DNA from: Sipunculus nudus
Taxonomy: Eukaryota > Annelida > Sipuncula > Golfingiida > Sipunculidae
Length of the DNA stretch: 64,000 nucleotides
Direction of reading: 5' to 3'
NCBI GenBank assembly: GCA_026874595.1
Contig: CM049313.1
Coordinates: 31,120,008 to 31,184,007 of the forward strand
This document shows, one piece after another, positions 46,978 through 58,290 of the stretch (position 1 is its first letter; the number at the start of each line of letters is the position of its first letter). Both the position numbers and the translations under genes were made by a program. The notes under the pieces were generated by a model. That model was not told the DNA's origin. It worked only from the letters and a program-made list of their open reading frames with translations, and searched no databases.

Positions 46978-49900
46978 TGGTGTCAGAGTAAATCGAAGAT
47001 GCAACAGAAAACATGTCAAACATGCCAGAGGGAAGTAACTATGTTCATGTCATTGCTAGTTTGACCACCACTTTGTTGCCCAGAGGAATGTGATATATGA
47101 CCAAGTCAAATTTAACTGTAGTGTTCAGGAAGAGCATGACCAGTAGATAATTATGTTCATAACAGATCTGTATGCTCTAGCTAAATATTGCGAATACCGC
47201 CAATTGCATGACAAACTTATCCATGATAGAATAGTTGTGGGATGCAGAAACAGTAAGTTACAAAGAGAAAATAGAGCTTTTGACCCAGAGCTCACTTAAG
47301 CTAAAGCTGTACATTAAGCTGGGCAAAGTTAGGCAGTAAAATGCCAACAGGAAACTGTTTGAGCATCCACTGAAGAATTTCCGGCAATGCATGCTGTCAG
47401 TAACTGTGCAAACGAGAGATCAACGGGAACAGTGTATTCAAAGCATTGCAAACAGCAAAACTTTCAGCCAAAACAGCATAAAACCTCTCCTAATCATGGT
47501 CAAGGACAGAGAATAAATAAAACTGGAACTTGCCATTGTGGCAGTTCAGAAGCACACCCACATGACAAATGGCCTGCTGCACATGCTAGGTGCTTAAAAT
47601 TTTACAAGGTGGGTCATTTTGCAACTGTTTGCCGTACTAAAGCTGTTAAAGAACTGAACAATGAAGAAAGTCAACCAACACAAAATCCAAGACCATTCTT
47701 AGGTTATATATATCACTAGATAAAATCTTTACTACAGATGTGTGGCAAATAGAAGCTACAGTAGGAGGAACACACCTCAGATTAAAAATTGACTCAGAAG
47801 TCAATATACCTGCTATCCCTGAATTAATGTACTTGCTGCCAGTACTAGAGCAACTATAAACAACAACAGGTCAGTTATGAATAAAAAGATAAAAATACCA
47901 TTGATGTGTTAGGGAAAATAACCACAGATATAGTAGTGAATAACTCTATGACTGAACAAAATGTTTATGTCATCAAAATCCGGGATGAACCATTCCTTGG
48001 TCTTCCAGCAATAGAAGCCTTGAAACTTCTGAAGGTAAACACAGATTTTGTGTAACATAGACTACACAGGTCAAGCTCAGTCAAATTCTTCAGATGCACC
48101 ATTAAATCTGTATGAGGATTACAAAAAGCTTTTCCAGGGTTTAGGTAAATGGGAAGAGGTATATCAAATTGAGCTGATGGATAATGCCAAGCCCTATGTC
48201 CTCTCTACCACAAGAAATGTGCCTATATCGCAGCTACCCCTGGTGACAAAAGAGTTGAATCAAATTGAACAGCAAGGGATCATATCAAAAGTGGACAAAC
48301 CAACAAAATGGTCTAGTGGTATGCTTGTAAAACCTAAACCAAATGGTCAGATCTAAATGTGCACAGACTTGACAAAGTTGAACCTCAGTGTTAAGAGAGA
48401 GAAATATATGATTCCAGTAGTTGATCATGTATAATCACAACTTAAAAATGCCAAAGTGATGTCAAAATTGGACGCTAATAGTAAATATTGGCAGTTTTGG
48501 CACCAGTTTAGGGACCTTACTACGTTCATTGCTCCCATTGTAAGGTACCACTGTAATTATTTCCCATTTGGCATATCATCTGCTTGTGAAATCTACCAGA
48601 AGCAAATGTCAAGATTACTTAAAGACATACCTGGAGTCCAGTACATGATTGACAATGTATTAATCCAAGGATAGACACAGTCTGAACATGATTTGAGGCT
48701 GAGGCAGTCCTAGAAAGGCTGAAAAGTGCTGGTGTTACACTTAACCCAAACAAATGTGAATTCTCAGAAGACATTGTGAAATTCCTTGGTCACATGAGTG
48801 GACCAGATGGCCTGTATCCAGACCTGGATAAATTGAAAGCCACACATGAACATGAGCAACCCAGGAATGTGGCAGAGGTACACCGTTTCCTTGGTAAATC
48901 AGCTAGGAAAGTTTCTACCTAATTTGTCAGAAATGACTAAACAAATCTGTGGTTTGCTCAGAGCAGATAAAGCTTTTGTTTGGGGACCAAACCAAGAAGT
49001 TGCATTTGTGAGGATCAAAAACCTACAATGCTCAACCCTGTACAATCCGAAGAGAGACACTGTCATCTTTGTTGATGCGTCATTGTATGGTTTGAGCGCA
49101 GTCTAAAGACAAGGAGACAATTCCTTGCATCTAGTAGCTTATACCTTGCAAGCTCTCTAGGAATCTGAGTCTCAGTATGCTGAAGGAAGTAGTTGCCATC
49201 ACTTTGGCATGCGAATAATTCTCCAACTCCTTAATGGGGCTCAAGTTCCTTGTTCAGACTGCTCACAAGCCTTTAGTGCAGTTGAAACAAAGATCTGTGT
49301 GAACTGCCACTCAGGAGAAAACAATTCAAGTCCATCTCATGAGGTAGTCATATGAGATAGTGTATGTGGCTGGGAAAGGGCAATACACAGCCAATGCTCT
49401 TTCAAGACTTCCGGTTAACAATCCAGAAGCAAGTGATGCAAACCTTGCAGAGTATACTATGGTCTATTTTTGCACAGTATTGGAATCTCTTCTGGTAACC
49501 AAGGCAGGGCAGCAAGAGATCAAAGACCTTATAACAGAAGATGTAACATGAAGCAGAATGACTACTTATGTTAAAGAAGGATGGCCAAATCACGAACCAA
49601 AGTACGCATTTTCTGCGAAGAGTAATGGAGAAGTACAGCATAGCATTCAGAGAGTAAAGAACTTGCTCCGAAAGTCAGTATAGAACCACACCTCTGCCTG
49701 ATGGTGAAAGTCTGTGCACATTGTTAAAAGGCAGGATGTTATATACCACTTTGCCATTTCACCCAGATTCTCTCCAGCCTATGTACACTGTTCCAGAGTC
49801 AGTGTGGTTAAAAGAAGAACAGTTAAACAAGCAACAGAAACAGTGGTATGATAAGCGTCATGCAGCCAAACCCCAAAATCAGCTAGAATGGGAACAGCAA

Positions 49901-50384
49901 GTATAGGTGTCAGATTTGGCTGCTGAGGGTACAATATAATCACCAGCAAACAGCCTACAGTCATACAAAATCATGACAGAGAAAAATGAGATCACAAGAA
50001 ATCGAGCACATCTTCATCATATACCTTTAAGTAATACAGAGTGAGATTAAACACCATCTTGTGATGAAGCAAACTCTCAGTTTGACACAAGATCACCAGG
50101 GAAGAATCCAATCCATGAACAACAGCCAGTTGATAGTCCAGCCAATTGTAAGAGGAAGGATGGCACAGCTACCATAACCAGATATGTCAGAGACTTTATT
50201 GCCCCTAAGAGACTTGATTGATAATGATCAAAATTCCCCTGGCTGGTGTATAAGGGTAGAATAATCCCTAAGTCTCAGTCCAGGGTTTGGGTAGTCTACC
50301 CCATCCCTGGATTTGGCTTAAGTTGGTTTCAAATAAACCACTGGAAATTTAATTTAAGTTGATCAAGGGGAGCTAGAAATGGGG
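46978..50384 (+). pseudogene. gag-pol pseudogene of the decayed gypsy element
   Basis: Gag remnants lie at about 47090-47720, with a Cys/His segment (CHCGSSEAHPHDKWPAAHARC then CLKFYKVGHFATVC, overlapping at the C). A protease remnant near 47758 has IDSEVN where a D-T/S-G motif would be expected. RT pieces lie at 48048-48356 and 48456-48674, the latter ending YMIDNVLIQG, so the second catalytic Asp is Asn. An RNase H piece is at 48846-49106 (IFVDASLYG). After a pre-integrase segment near 49590 (YVKEGWPNHE) the frame passes directly to integrase C-terminal sequence (NGEVQHSIQRVKNLL), so the integrase zinc finger and most of the catalytic core are missing. Many stops make this a dead copy. Confidence 0.85.
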
Positions 50385-50467
50385 TGTAGCTTGATTGTGT
50401 TATTGGTGTTACTTAAAGTAGTACACTTCTTGGCACCGAAGTCATTTGAATAGACATTAGGGGTTTT
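50385..50467 (+). repeat. 3' LTR of the decayed gypsy element, left half
   Basis: Begins TGTAGCTTGATTGTG and ends 'agacattaggggtttt', where the family-B composite inserts. It continues at 52876. Confidence 0.8.
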
Positions 50468-52875
50468 TAGCTCAGCTGACTGAAAGTCATCTGAGCTATA
50501 GCGATCACGTCTGTCTGTCTGTCTGTCCGTCTGTCTGTCTGTCTGTCTGTCCGTCTGTCTGTCCGTTAACCAGGCACAAATCGTAACCACTGGACCTGGA
50601 ATCTTCTCTCTTGACATGCTGAGAGGTCTATGAAAATTATCCTTGTAAACCTGAAATTAGGTCACTGTGACCTATATTCTACGAGCTATGGGGTTCTGAA
50701 GTACCCCCCAGAATAATGCAAAATTTAATACAAAAGTCAAAGTATCTGAACAACTAATGCATTAATCACCATGATTCTTTGCATGGATATTGATCATGGA
50801 GTGTTTCATCAATTTCTGGAGATTGGTGGCGCCACCTATATTTTTTTTATTTTTTACGTTTTTAGCTCAGCTGACTGTAAGTCATCTGAGCTATAGGGAT
50901 CACCTTTTGTCCGTCATCCGGGCGTCTGTCCGTTAACAGGGCACAAATCGTAACCGCTAAAACTGGAATCTTCTTACTTGACATCCTGGGAGGTCCATGA
51001 AAAATCTCCTTGGAAACCAGAAATTAGGTCTCTGTTGCCCATATCCTTCGAGCTATGGGGCCCCAAAGTACCCCCCAGAAAAGTCCAAAATTTCATACAA
51101 AAACTTCAATATCTCATTAACTACTTGACTGATGGTCATGATTTTTGGCATACATATTGATCATGAGAGGTTCCATCAGTTCCTGAAGACTGGTGGCGCC
51201 ACCTGTATTTTTCGATTTTTTACGAATTTTTTTCTCTATTTTTGAGACCTTTAAAAATGTGAACATCTGTTAACAAGGCACAAATCGTAACGACTGGACT
51301 TAGAATCTTATCTTGACACACAGGGAGACCCATGAAAATTCTCCATGGAAACCTGAAATTAGGTCTCTGTTACCCATATCCTTTAGGCTGTATGGCTCCA
51401 AAATACCCCCCAGAATAATGGAAAATTTTATACAAAAAGTGCAGTATCTCAATAACTACAACACTGATGGTCATGATTTTTGGCATACATATTGATCATG
51501 AGCTGTTCCATCAGTTTCTGCAGAGAGGGTGCCCCACCTCTATTTTTTTTCAAATTTTTACGAATTTTTTTTCTCTTTTTTCGAGACCTTTGAAGATGTG
51601 GCCATCTGTTAACAGGGCACAAATCGTAACGACTACACCTAGAATCTTCTCTCTTGACATGCAGGGAGGCCCATAAAAAGTCTCTTTGGAAACCTGAAAT
51701 TAGGTCTCTGTTACCCATAACCTTTGAGCTATGGGGCTCCGAAGTACCCCCCAGAATAATGGAAAATTTGATACAAAAGCTCAAGTATCTAAACAACTAT
51801 TGCAGTGATCACCATGATTCTTTGCATGGATATTGATCATGGAATGTGTCATCAGTTTCTGCAGTATGGTGGCCCCACCTGTATTTTTTTTTTATTTTTA
51901 CGATTTTTTTTCTCTATTTTTGAGACCTTTTAAGATTTGGTCATCTGTTAACAGGGCACAAATCATATCAACTGGACCTAGAATCTTCTGTCATGACATG
52001 CAAGGACGGTCATAAAAAGTCTATATGGAAACCTGACACAAGGTCTCTGTAACTGATATCCTTTCAGCTATGAGGCTCGGAAGTTCCTCCCAGAATAATG
52101 CAAAAATTGATACAATAACTAATGCATTGATCACCATGATTGTCTACATTTGTATTGATAATGGCTTGTTTCATCAGTTTCTGTAGACTGGTGGTGCCAC
52201 CTGTATTTTGATTTTTTAAGAATTTTTTTCTTGATTTTTGAGACCTTTAAACATTTGGTCATCTGTTAACAGGCCACAAATCATAATGACTTGACCTAGA
52301 ATCTTCTTTCTTAACATGCAGGGAGGTCCATGAAACATCTTGGAAACCTGAAATTAGGTCTCTGTTACCCATATCCTTCATGCTCTGGGGCTCCGAAGTA
52401 CTCCCCAGAGTAAAGATTTGGTCATCTGTTAACAGAGCACAAATTATAATGACTTGACCTAGAATCTCCTTTCTTGATATGCTGGGAGGCCCCTGAAAAG
52501 TCTCCTTGTGCACCTGAAATTACATTTCTGTTACCCATATCCTTTATCCTATGCGGCTTTGAAATACCCCCCAGAATAAACATTTGGTCATCTGTTAACA
52601 GGGCACAAATCATAATAACTGGACCTAGAATTTTATTTTTTGACATGCTGGGAGACCCCTGAAAAGTCATCTTGTAAACCTTGAAAATAGGTGTCTGTTA
52701 CCCATATCCTTCATGCTACAGAGCTCCATAGTACCCCAATGAATATTGGATGATTTTATACAACAGGTCAAGTTTGGAAAAAGTATTTCATTCAAATTTG
52801 ACATTCAGATGATAAAATTACTTTTGTCAATGTCTTCCTGGTCAGCTGAGCGTCATGACCCCTGGGTCACTTGTT
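50468..52875 (+). mobile_element. Composite HINE/Helentron-like element, family B (2408 bp, two 5' heads)
   Basis: The first head at 50468 has a long (GTCT/GTCC)n tract (about 50509-50563) and one monomer with 'ggagattggtggcgccacc'. A second head at 50863 follows with no 3' end between them. About four full monomers and three half-length units follow. The 3' end is GAGCGTCATGACC then CCTGGGTCACTTGTT, and it closes directly onto the LTR right half. The first subunit is closest to the subunit at 10650 in the other composite, and the second to the subunit at 7919. The sequence from about 52250 onward is almost the same as 11390-11846. Confidence 0.9.
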
Positions 52876-52961
52876 GTCAGTATCTGATGGGCATGCAAAT
52901 AAAGTTGTTTGACTTACTTGGTGTTCTGTTGGTCTTATAGGCCTTGTTACACAATATTGCA
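52876..52961 (+). repeat. 3' LTR of the decayed gypsy element, right half
   Basis: 'gtcagtatctgatgggcatg' then 'aaataaagttgttt...cttgttacacaatattgca' aligns with the 5' LTR after its 781-bp insert. AATAAA near 52897 is a likely polyadenylation signal. Confidence 0.8.
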
Positions 52962-52966
52962 ATTTG

Positions 52967-53990
52967 GATTTAAATCTTAACATATAAATGGCCCACAACT
53001 AAAGAATGCAACTGATTTTGGGTTCATGAGGTCAAAGGTCAAGGTCACAGGACCCTCATTTTTAAACAGTTTGTGGATGCATATTAAGCCAAACTTTTCA
53101 TCCCAAACCGTGCATCTTGCACATATAGGACACCGGCCAATAGGGAAAGATCTCTGTTGATCTCAGGGTCACAAGGTCAAAGGCCAAGGTCACAGGAGCC
53201 ATCTGTCCACAAATTTGTTTTTGGATGATAACAGATTGAAATATGGATTTTTAACTTAAAATATATATGGCCCACCACTAAGCAAGAATCCTATTGATTT
53301 TGGGTTCATGAGGTCAAAGGTCAAAGTCACAGGACCTACATGTTATGAAAGTTTGTGGATGCATTTTAAGCCAAACTTTTTCATCCATGCCTTCCATCTT
53401 GCACATATAAGACACCTGCCAATAGGGGAAGATTTCTATCGATCTGGAGGTCCTAAGGTTAAAGGTCAAGCCCACAGGAGCCATCTGTCCATAAATTTAT
53501 TTCCAGATAATAACTCCACTTGAGATTGACATGGATTTGAACCTTGATTTATACATGGCCCACCACTTAGCAAACATGATATTGAATATGGGGTCATAGG
53601 TCAAGGTCAAGGTCACAGGTTCCACATCTTTAAAAGGATTGTGAATGCATTTTAAGCAAAACCTTTCATCCCAGACCTTCCATCTTGTACATACAGCTCA
53701 TTTGCCAGTAGGTGAAGATCCCTATCAATAATGAGGTCAAAGGTCAAGGGAGGCATCTGTCCACAAATTGATTTCCAGATTAAAACTCCAGATTGACATA
53801 TGGTTTTCAAACTTGACTTATGTATGACCCACCACTAAGCAAGAACACTCTAGATTTTGGGGGTCATGAGGTCAAAGGTCAAGATCACAGCGATAATTTT
53901 CATCCAAGAAATTCCATCTTGTACATACGAGAATCACTCAACCTGCACTAAAAAACTATGGGCTTTTTGCAGGACCCTTGCTGACCTGTC
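52967..53990 (+). repeat. Family E repeat, tandem units with nuclear-receptor-like half-sites
   Basis: Units of roughly 130 and 260 bp repeat 'atggcccaccactaagcaag', 'ttttgggttcatgaggtc', 'aaggtcaaggtcacagga', 'aagccaaacttttcatcc' and 'caataggggaagat'. Seven clusters of AGGTCA-type half-sites occur (near 53030, 53166, 53310, 53452, 53593, 53732 and 53866). No gene is visible. Confidence 0.75.
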
Positions 53991-54095
53991 AATATTCTAG
54001 TTTATATTTAGGTGTGCATCTAAAATCATAGAAACAGAATTTTTAAATGTTTTAATAGATGTAAAATCTAAGCCAATTAAAACATCCCTCTTTGA

Positions 54096-54660
54096 TCAAG
54101 TCATCTGAGCTATAGTCGTGGTCCTTTGTCCGTTAACAGGGCATGTTTTAAAACTGTTGGACGTACAAGTCCAAAATTTTGCATAACATTAGATGTCCCC
54201 AAAATCTCCTACCATACCGAAAATTGGGTCATTAGGACTTCGTTCCTGTGAGATATTAAGGAAAAACCTCCGTTTTCCATAAAAAAGCCATTGTTACACT
54301 TCAAGGCTGCCTAATATCAAAACCACTGATCTGTTTTTGATTAATTTTAGTATTCTTATTCTTCCATACATTTTCTATGAACATACCAAAAATTAGGGCA
54401 GTATTTGTTATTATTTTGAAGTTATGGGTCCAAATATAATGCAATTTTTAAAAAATCAGGAAATATATTTACTCCTCTAAGATGAGAATTGCTGAAGCTG
54501 GATACTTTTTTTCAGGAATATAACTTTATATAATCAAGATTCAATTGTTTACCCAAAATTAGATCTGAATTTTGCAAATTTTTCAAGTTATTTGCATAAA
54601 TAAAAAATCAATTCCTTAAATTTTGTCAAACTTTGGCAATGGCACATTTTTTCCTTGTAA
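54096..54660 (+). repeat. Family A repeat, 5'-truncated
   Basis: Starts inside the head hairpin ('aagtcatctgagctatagtc'). It then has 'tttgtccgttaacagggc', 'ttggacgtacaagtcc', 'ttagatgtccccaaaatctc' and a T-run end near 54652. Confidence 0.7.
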
Positions 54661-55679
54661 GCACTGTTGATTTAATTTTCACAGCATATATACATAAGGA
54701 TTTAGTCTTTTGAAATCTGAAATTTCAAAGGAATTGATTGAAAAGAGTAGCTTTTATTCAAGTTTTCATACACCATGTCAAGTGTTGTTTACATCTAGCC
54801 CACCTAGTAGTACAGCCTTCACTTGCATTATGTAACCCACCCCAGGCAGCTTGCCTAAGCTCAGCTTGGCCACTACTAACAGGCTTCCCCTCTGCCCTGC
54901 ACTCCCCCCCCCCCCCCCCGATGGTGCATTATCTAGATGAATGTTATAATTTCTGTATCTTATTTTATTCTTGGCTATGCTACATTTTAGATTTTGTATT
55001 TACCACCAGGGTTACAATTATTAAAATTGAAGTGCACATTTAATTGTGTCCACAAAGTGGCGTATTGCTATGAAAGTGGGGATGTTCATCAGATAAGTAA
55101 TTCCTTACTTCAGAAGAGTAAAACCTTCACCAGGTGTGAAATTGACTATTAATTCCAGTAATAAATTATAGCTGAGATTGTTATTAGCATAATGATATTG
55201 TTTGTCCCTCATTCAACCAACAGTGTGTATACTTTATTTGAATGGATGTTTTATTTTATCAGATTTACTTAATCTTTTATTTTATTTAGGTGAATAAAAT
55301 AAAGCATGTACTGAAAACTCCAATGTGCAAAACTTTTTAATAGTGATTCAAGGAATATTCTTGTAGATGCCATGTTGTGGCATTATTTTCTTTTAAATTC
55401 AGTTTAAACATTTATGATTTAAAAATAATAAAATGTATGTGGATGCATAATATGACCCAAAATGAGCTACACTGGATATATAATGATTGCAACTTAGAAT
55501 TCTAATATTTTCACTTATGTTTTCAGTGTTTTTAATACAAATTTATAAAACATGTATTTAAAAAAATTAAATCAGATAAAAACTATTTTAATGGAAAAAG
55601 TGGATATGCTAAAATAATAGGCTTATATATAAACTTAAATGCATTATTCCCTTGAAAGAGAAATAAAGGTATTAGTCAA
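54661..55679. other. Unassigned AT-rich DNA with a poly-C run
   Basis: A 16-base poly-C run lies at 54904-54919. The start (54655-54780) shares 'gtaagcactg', 'gattta' and 'agcttttattcaagtt' with 28111-28215, a small unclassified repeat. No gene is visible. Confidence 0.5.
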
Positions 55680-55951
55680 TTCTGTCCACTGGCCTGTCCA
55701 TCTGTAAATTTTTCATATGCATCACAGTATCTCAAAACTTTTACTGTTTGTCTTCATGACAGTCTTGTTAGAGTATTAGTTTGCAATCAAATATTTAGAA
55801 CTTTACTATAACCAAGTAGGAGGGCCCCTTTCCTCTTAGCTTCTCATATGCTTATATAAATGAAAAACATTAAAATAGAATATTTTGCATATTTTGCATT
55901 TGCAAATATTTCAAACTTAAGCTGAGCGCTGTGACCCATGGGTCCCTTGTT
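55680..55951 (+). repeat. Hairpin-repeat 3' portion ending in palindrome plus CTTGTT
   Basis: Ends 'gctgagcgctgtgacc' and 'catgggtcccttgtt', the family 3' terminus. A GTCC-type tract is weak and the head is not recognisable. Confidence 0.6.
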
Positions 55952-55974
55952 TTTTCATACAAATTACTAGTTCT

Positions 55975-56430
55975 TAGCTGAGCTGACTACAAGTCATCTG
56001 AGCTACAGCCATGGTTCTTTGTCAGTTGTCTGGCCATCTGGTCATACATCCATTAACAGGGCACGTTTTAAACCATTGGATTTGTGTATCCAAAATTTAA
56101 GACACAGTTAGATGTCCCTTAGTTCTCCTAACAAACCCAAAATTGGGTCACTTTAACTTTGTTCCTTTTAGAAATTAAGGAAAAACCTCAATATTCAATA
56201 AAAAAATATTAATTGTTATACTTCAAGACAATAAAAAAACTATTGTTATACTTCAAGACTGCCAAATATAAAAATCACAAGAGCTGTTTTTAACCTCTTT
56301 AGCTTAAATATTCCATAATTAATATGTTTCCTACGTACTGGTATGTACCAGAAATATGGTTAGTGTTGTGTAATTTCTTGAAGTTTTTGGCCGAAAAAAA
56401 AAACACTTTGTAAAAATTCAAGAAAGATAT
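55975..56430 (+). repeat. Family A repeat
   Basis: The hairpin head (TAGCTGAG...CTGAGCTACAG) and family-A words ('ttagatgtcccttagttctc', 'ttaaggaaaaacctc') are followed by an internal small duplication ('tgttatacttcaaga' twice, near 56213 and 56244). The 3' end is not visible. Confidence 0.65.
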
Positions 56431-57525
56431 TTACATGTTAAAACGAACCCGTCTCAAGCAGATATCACCGAGCTGCATGGCTTCGCAATGGTAATGCATG
56501 ATTAATTTTATGGAAGTTGTAAGTCATTGTGTTAGACAGTTAACAAGGTTCCCTCAAGCCCCTTTTTCAGACTTGATAACTGGCATATTCCCCGTTTGAT
56601 CAAAGGCATTTCTCTAACCATGGTTGCTCAAAATAAAGAGAAAAAAATGCCAGAATCCAGATCATTCCCAAGTTTATTCAGTTAGATACTGATGCTTGAT
56701 CATTTAAAGTTATTGAGGTCGATGTGCAATATTTTAAAAGAATTATATACTGCTTGGTTAAAATTCAGGATTAAATGAACGAAAACCATAGGGAAAAGCT
56801 GTTATTTGTATGGAAAAATTATGCATGCATTTTTGTTATCATTGTTTCCAGTCAATATAAGCCATTTTAGTGTACGTATACTCATGAAACGATGTCGGCA
56901 GCCAGCAACCGCTCATAACTACCTCATATTATTATCATGCTACAAATATCATTCGCATAAACACATATAGATAAATGTCATAAAATCCTTGAGTAGAAAC
57001 TAAACTTTTAAGTGAGTCTGATTGGTTAGCAATTTGAATTTAAAACGCGAGACCAAATCAGTGTCAAACAGCTGCAGGCACTGGCTGCTTCAACCACTGA
57101 CAAAAATATTCATGTATTGCTGCATGAACAGAGGTCACAGGGATGATTGAGGCTGACACCAGCAAAAATTCATGACAGATTCCTATTTCAGTTGAGACAC
57201 GCGACAAATTACGAATACGATAGTGACCTGGAAAGTTCAGCGCAGGAAAAAAACATGCCGACCATATAGGCTAGGCCAAAAGAAATTAGAGATTTTGTGG
57301 TTGTGGCAGTGAGTTGGTCTGTTCACATTACATCAAGAAGAATTCACAATAATGTTTTTCAAATTTTCAAAGTAATCAAATTTTCATGATTACTTTACAT
57401 GATCTTTGGCTATGGTTTGATTTTGTACGATTATGTCTCCTCTCTCCCTCCTCAAATGACAGATTATTACCAAATGTTTTGATTAATTTAGAGATACTCG
57501 CGGGTGAAGCATCATGACTTTCTGT

Positions 57526-57572
<47 letters not shown>

Positions 57573-58149
57573 ACAAAATGTCCTGCCCTTTCACATAACC
57601 TCATGTGATACAGTTAAAAAAAGAAGCACACAGTACATCAAGCCATGACACTAAGTTCGGCACACGAAAAACAATTATCCGATTGACCTGTCATGCAAGT
57701 GAGCGCACGAAAACAGTTGCTTGGAGGATGCAAACAATAATATCTATATATCTCAATAGCTGAATTGAAACCTTCGATTTTTCAAGATGCTTTTAGCAAT
57801 GTAATGTTATATCAGTTGAGATCAAATAATTCATGTGTACCCAACGTCTGTCAAAAGAAATGAGGAAAATCATAACAATTTTCATCTGAACAAATAGCGC
57901 TCAGCTTCACTAAAACACGTTATATTGTCAGATCTGAAAACACAATGGTGGAACCCCCATCCTTCACATAGGCTTAACCACTCACTGTCCTTGTACACGC
58001 CCGGCGTGATATTGAATAAAATTAATTTATCCAAAGGGTAATTACCATGTCAAAATATTCGTTAAGTTTGTTTCATATTATTGTACATATAAATATAATT
58101 GCATTAGACTGAGACAACATTTTGTCCATTAGATATTTGCCTCAACTTT
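56431..58149. other. Unassigned non-coding DNA with an (AT)n microsatellite
   Basis: An (AT)21 run lies at about 57529-57570. This stretch is less repeat-like than its neighbours, but no exon or RNA gene could be supported. Confidence 0.5.
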
Positions 58150-58290
58150 ACGGCTCAGCCGGCTAGCCAGCCACAATAACGTCCACTCAGCCATCATCAT
58201 TATTCTTAGACCTGAGCCGGCTCAGCCAGCTAGCCAGCCATTTTTTCTCCCAGCCAGCGGATGTACAGGTCAACGGCTAGCTCCCAGGTC
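58150..58290 (+). repeat. GC-rich palindromic repeat pair
   Basis: 'ggctcagccggctagccag' (near 58152) and 'gagccggctcagccagctag' (near 58213) are two copies of an AGCC-rich motif about 62 bp apart. Each contains short palindromes (AGCCGGCT, GAGCCGGCTC, GCTAGC). Confidence 0.6.

Larger units (their letters stand above)
46028..52961 (+). mobile_element. Decayed Ty3/gypsy element with nested insertions in both LTRs
   Basis: The LTRs begin TGTAG...TGTGTTATTGG (46028 and 50385). The target duplication is ATATG (46023-46027) against ATTTG (52962-52966), one mismatch. Without inserts the LTRs are about 165 bp. The 5' LTR carries a 781-bp insert (46128-46908), and the 3' LTR is split by a 2408-bp family-B composite (50468-52875). 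A primer-binding-site-like TGGTGTCAGAG follows the 5' LTR at 46978. A purine-rich stretch (agaaatgggg, 50375-50384) precedes the 3' LTR. The coding region is broken by many stops and a large integrase deletion. Confidence 0.85.

Noticed and set aside
9895-52670. Many 60-115-codon frames inside family-B monomers
   Set aside because: They follow the monomer sequence in arbitrary frames, repeat with each monomer, and contain stops at changing places.
7919-52875. Assembly duplication as explanation for the similarity of the 8-11.8 kb and 50.5-52.9 kb regions
   Set aside because: The subunit order differs, many substitutions separate monomers, and the second copy sits inside an LTR with matching flanks, so they are separate insertions.
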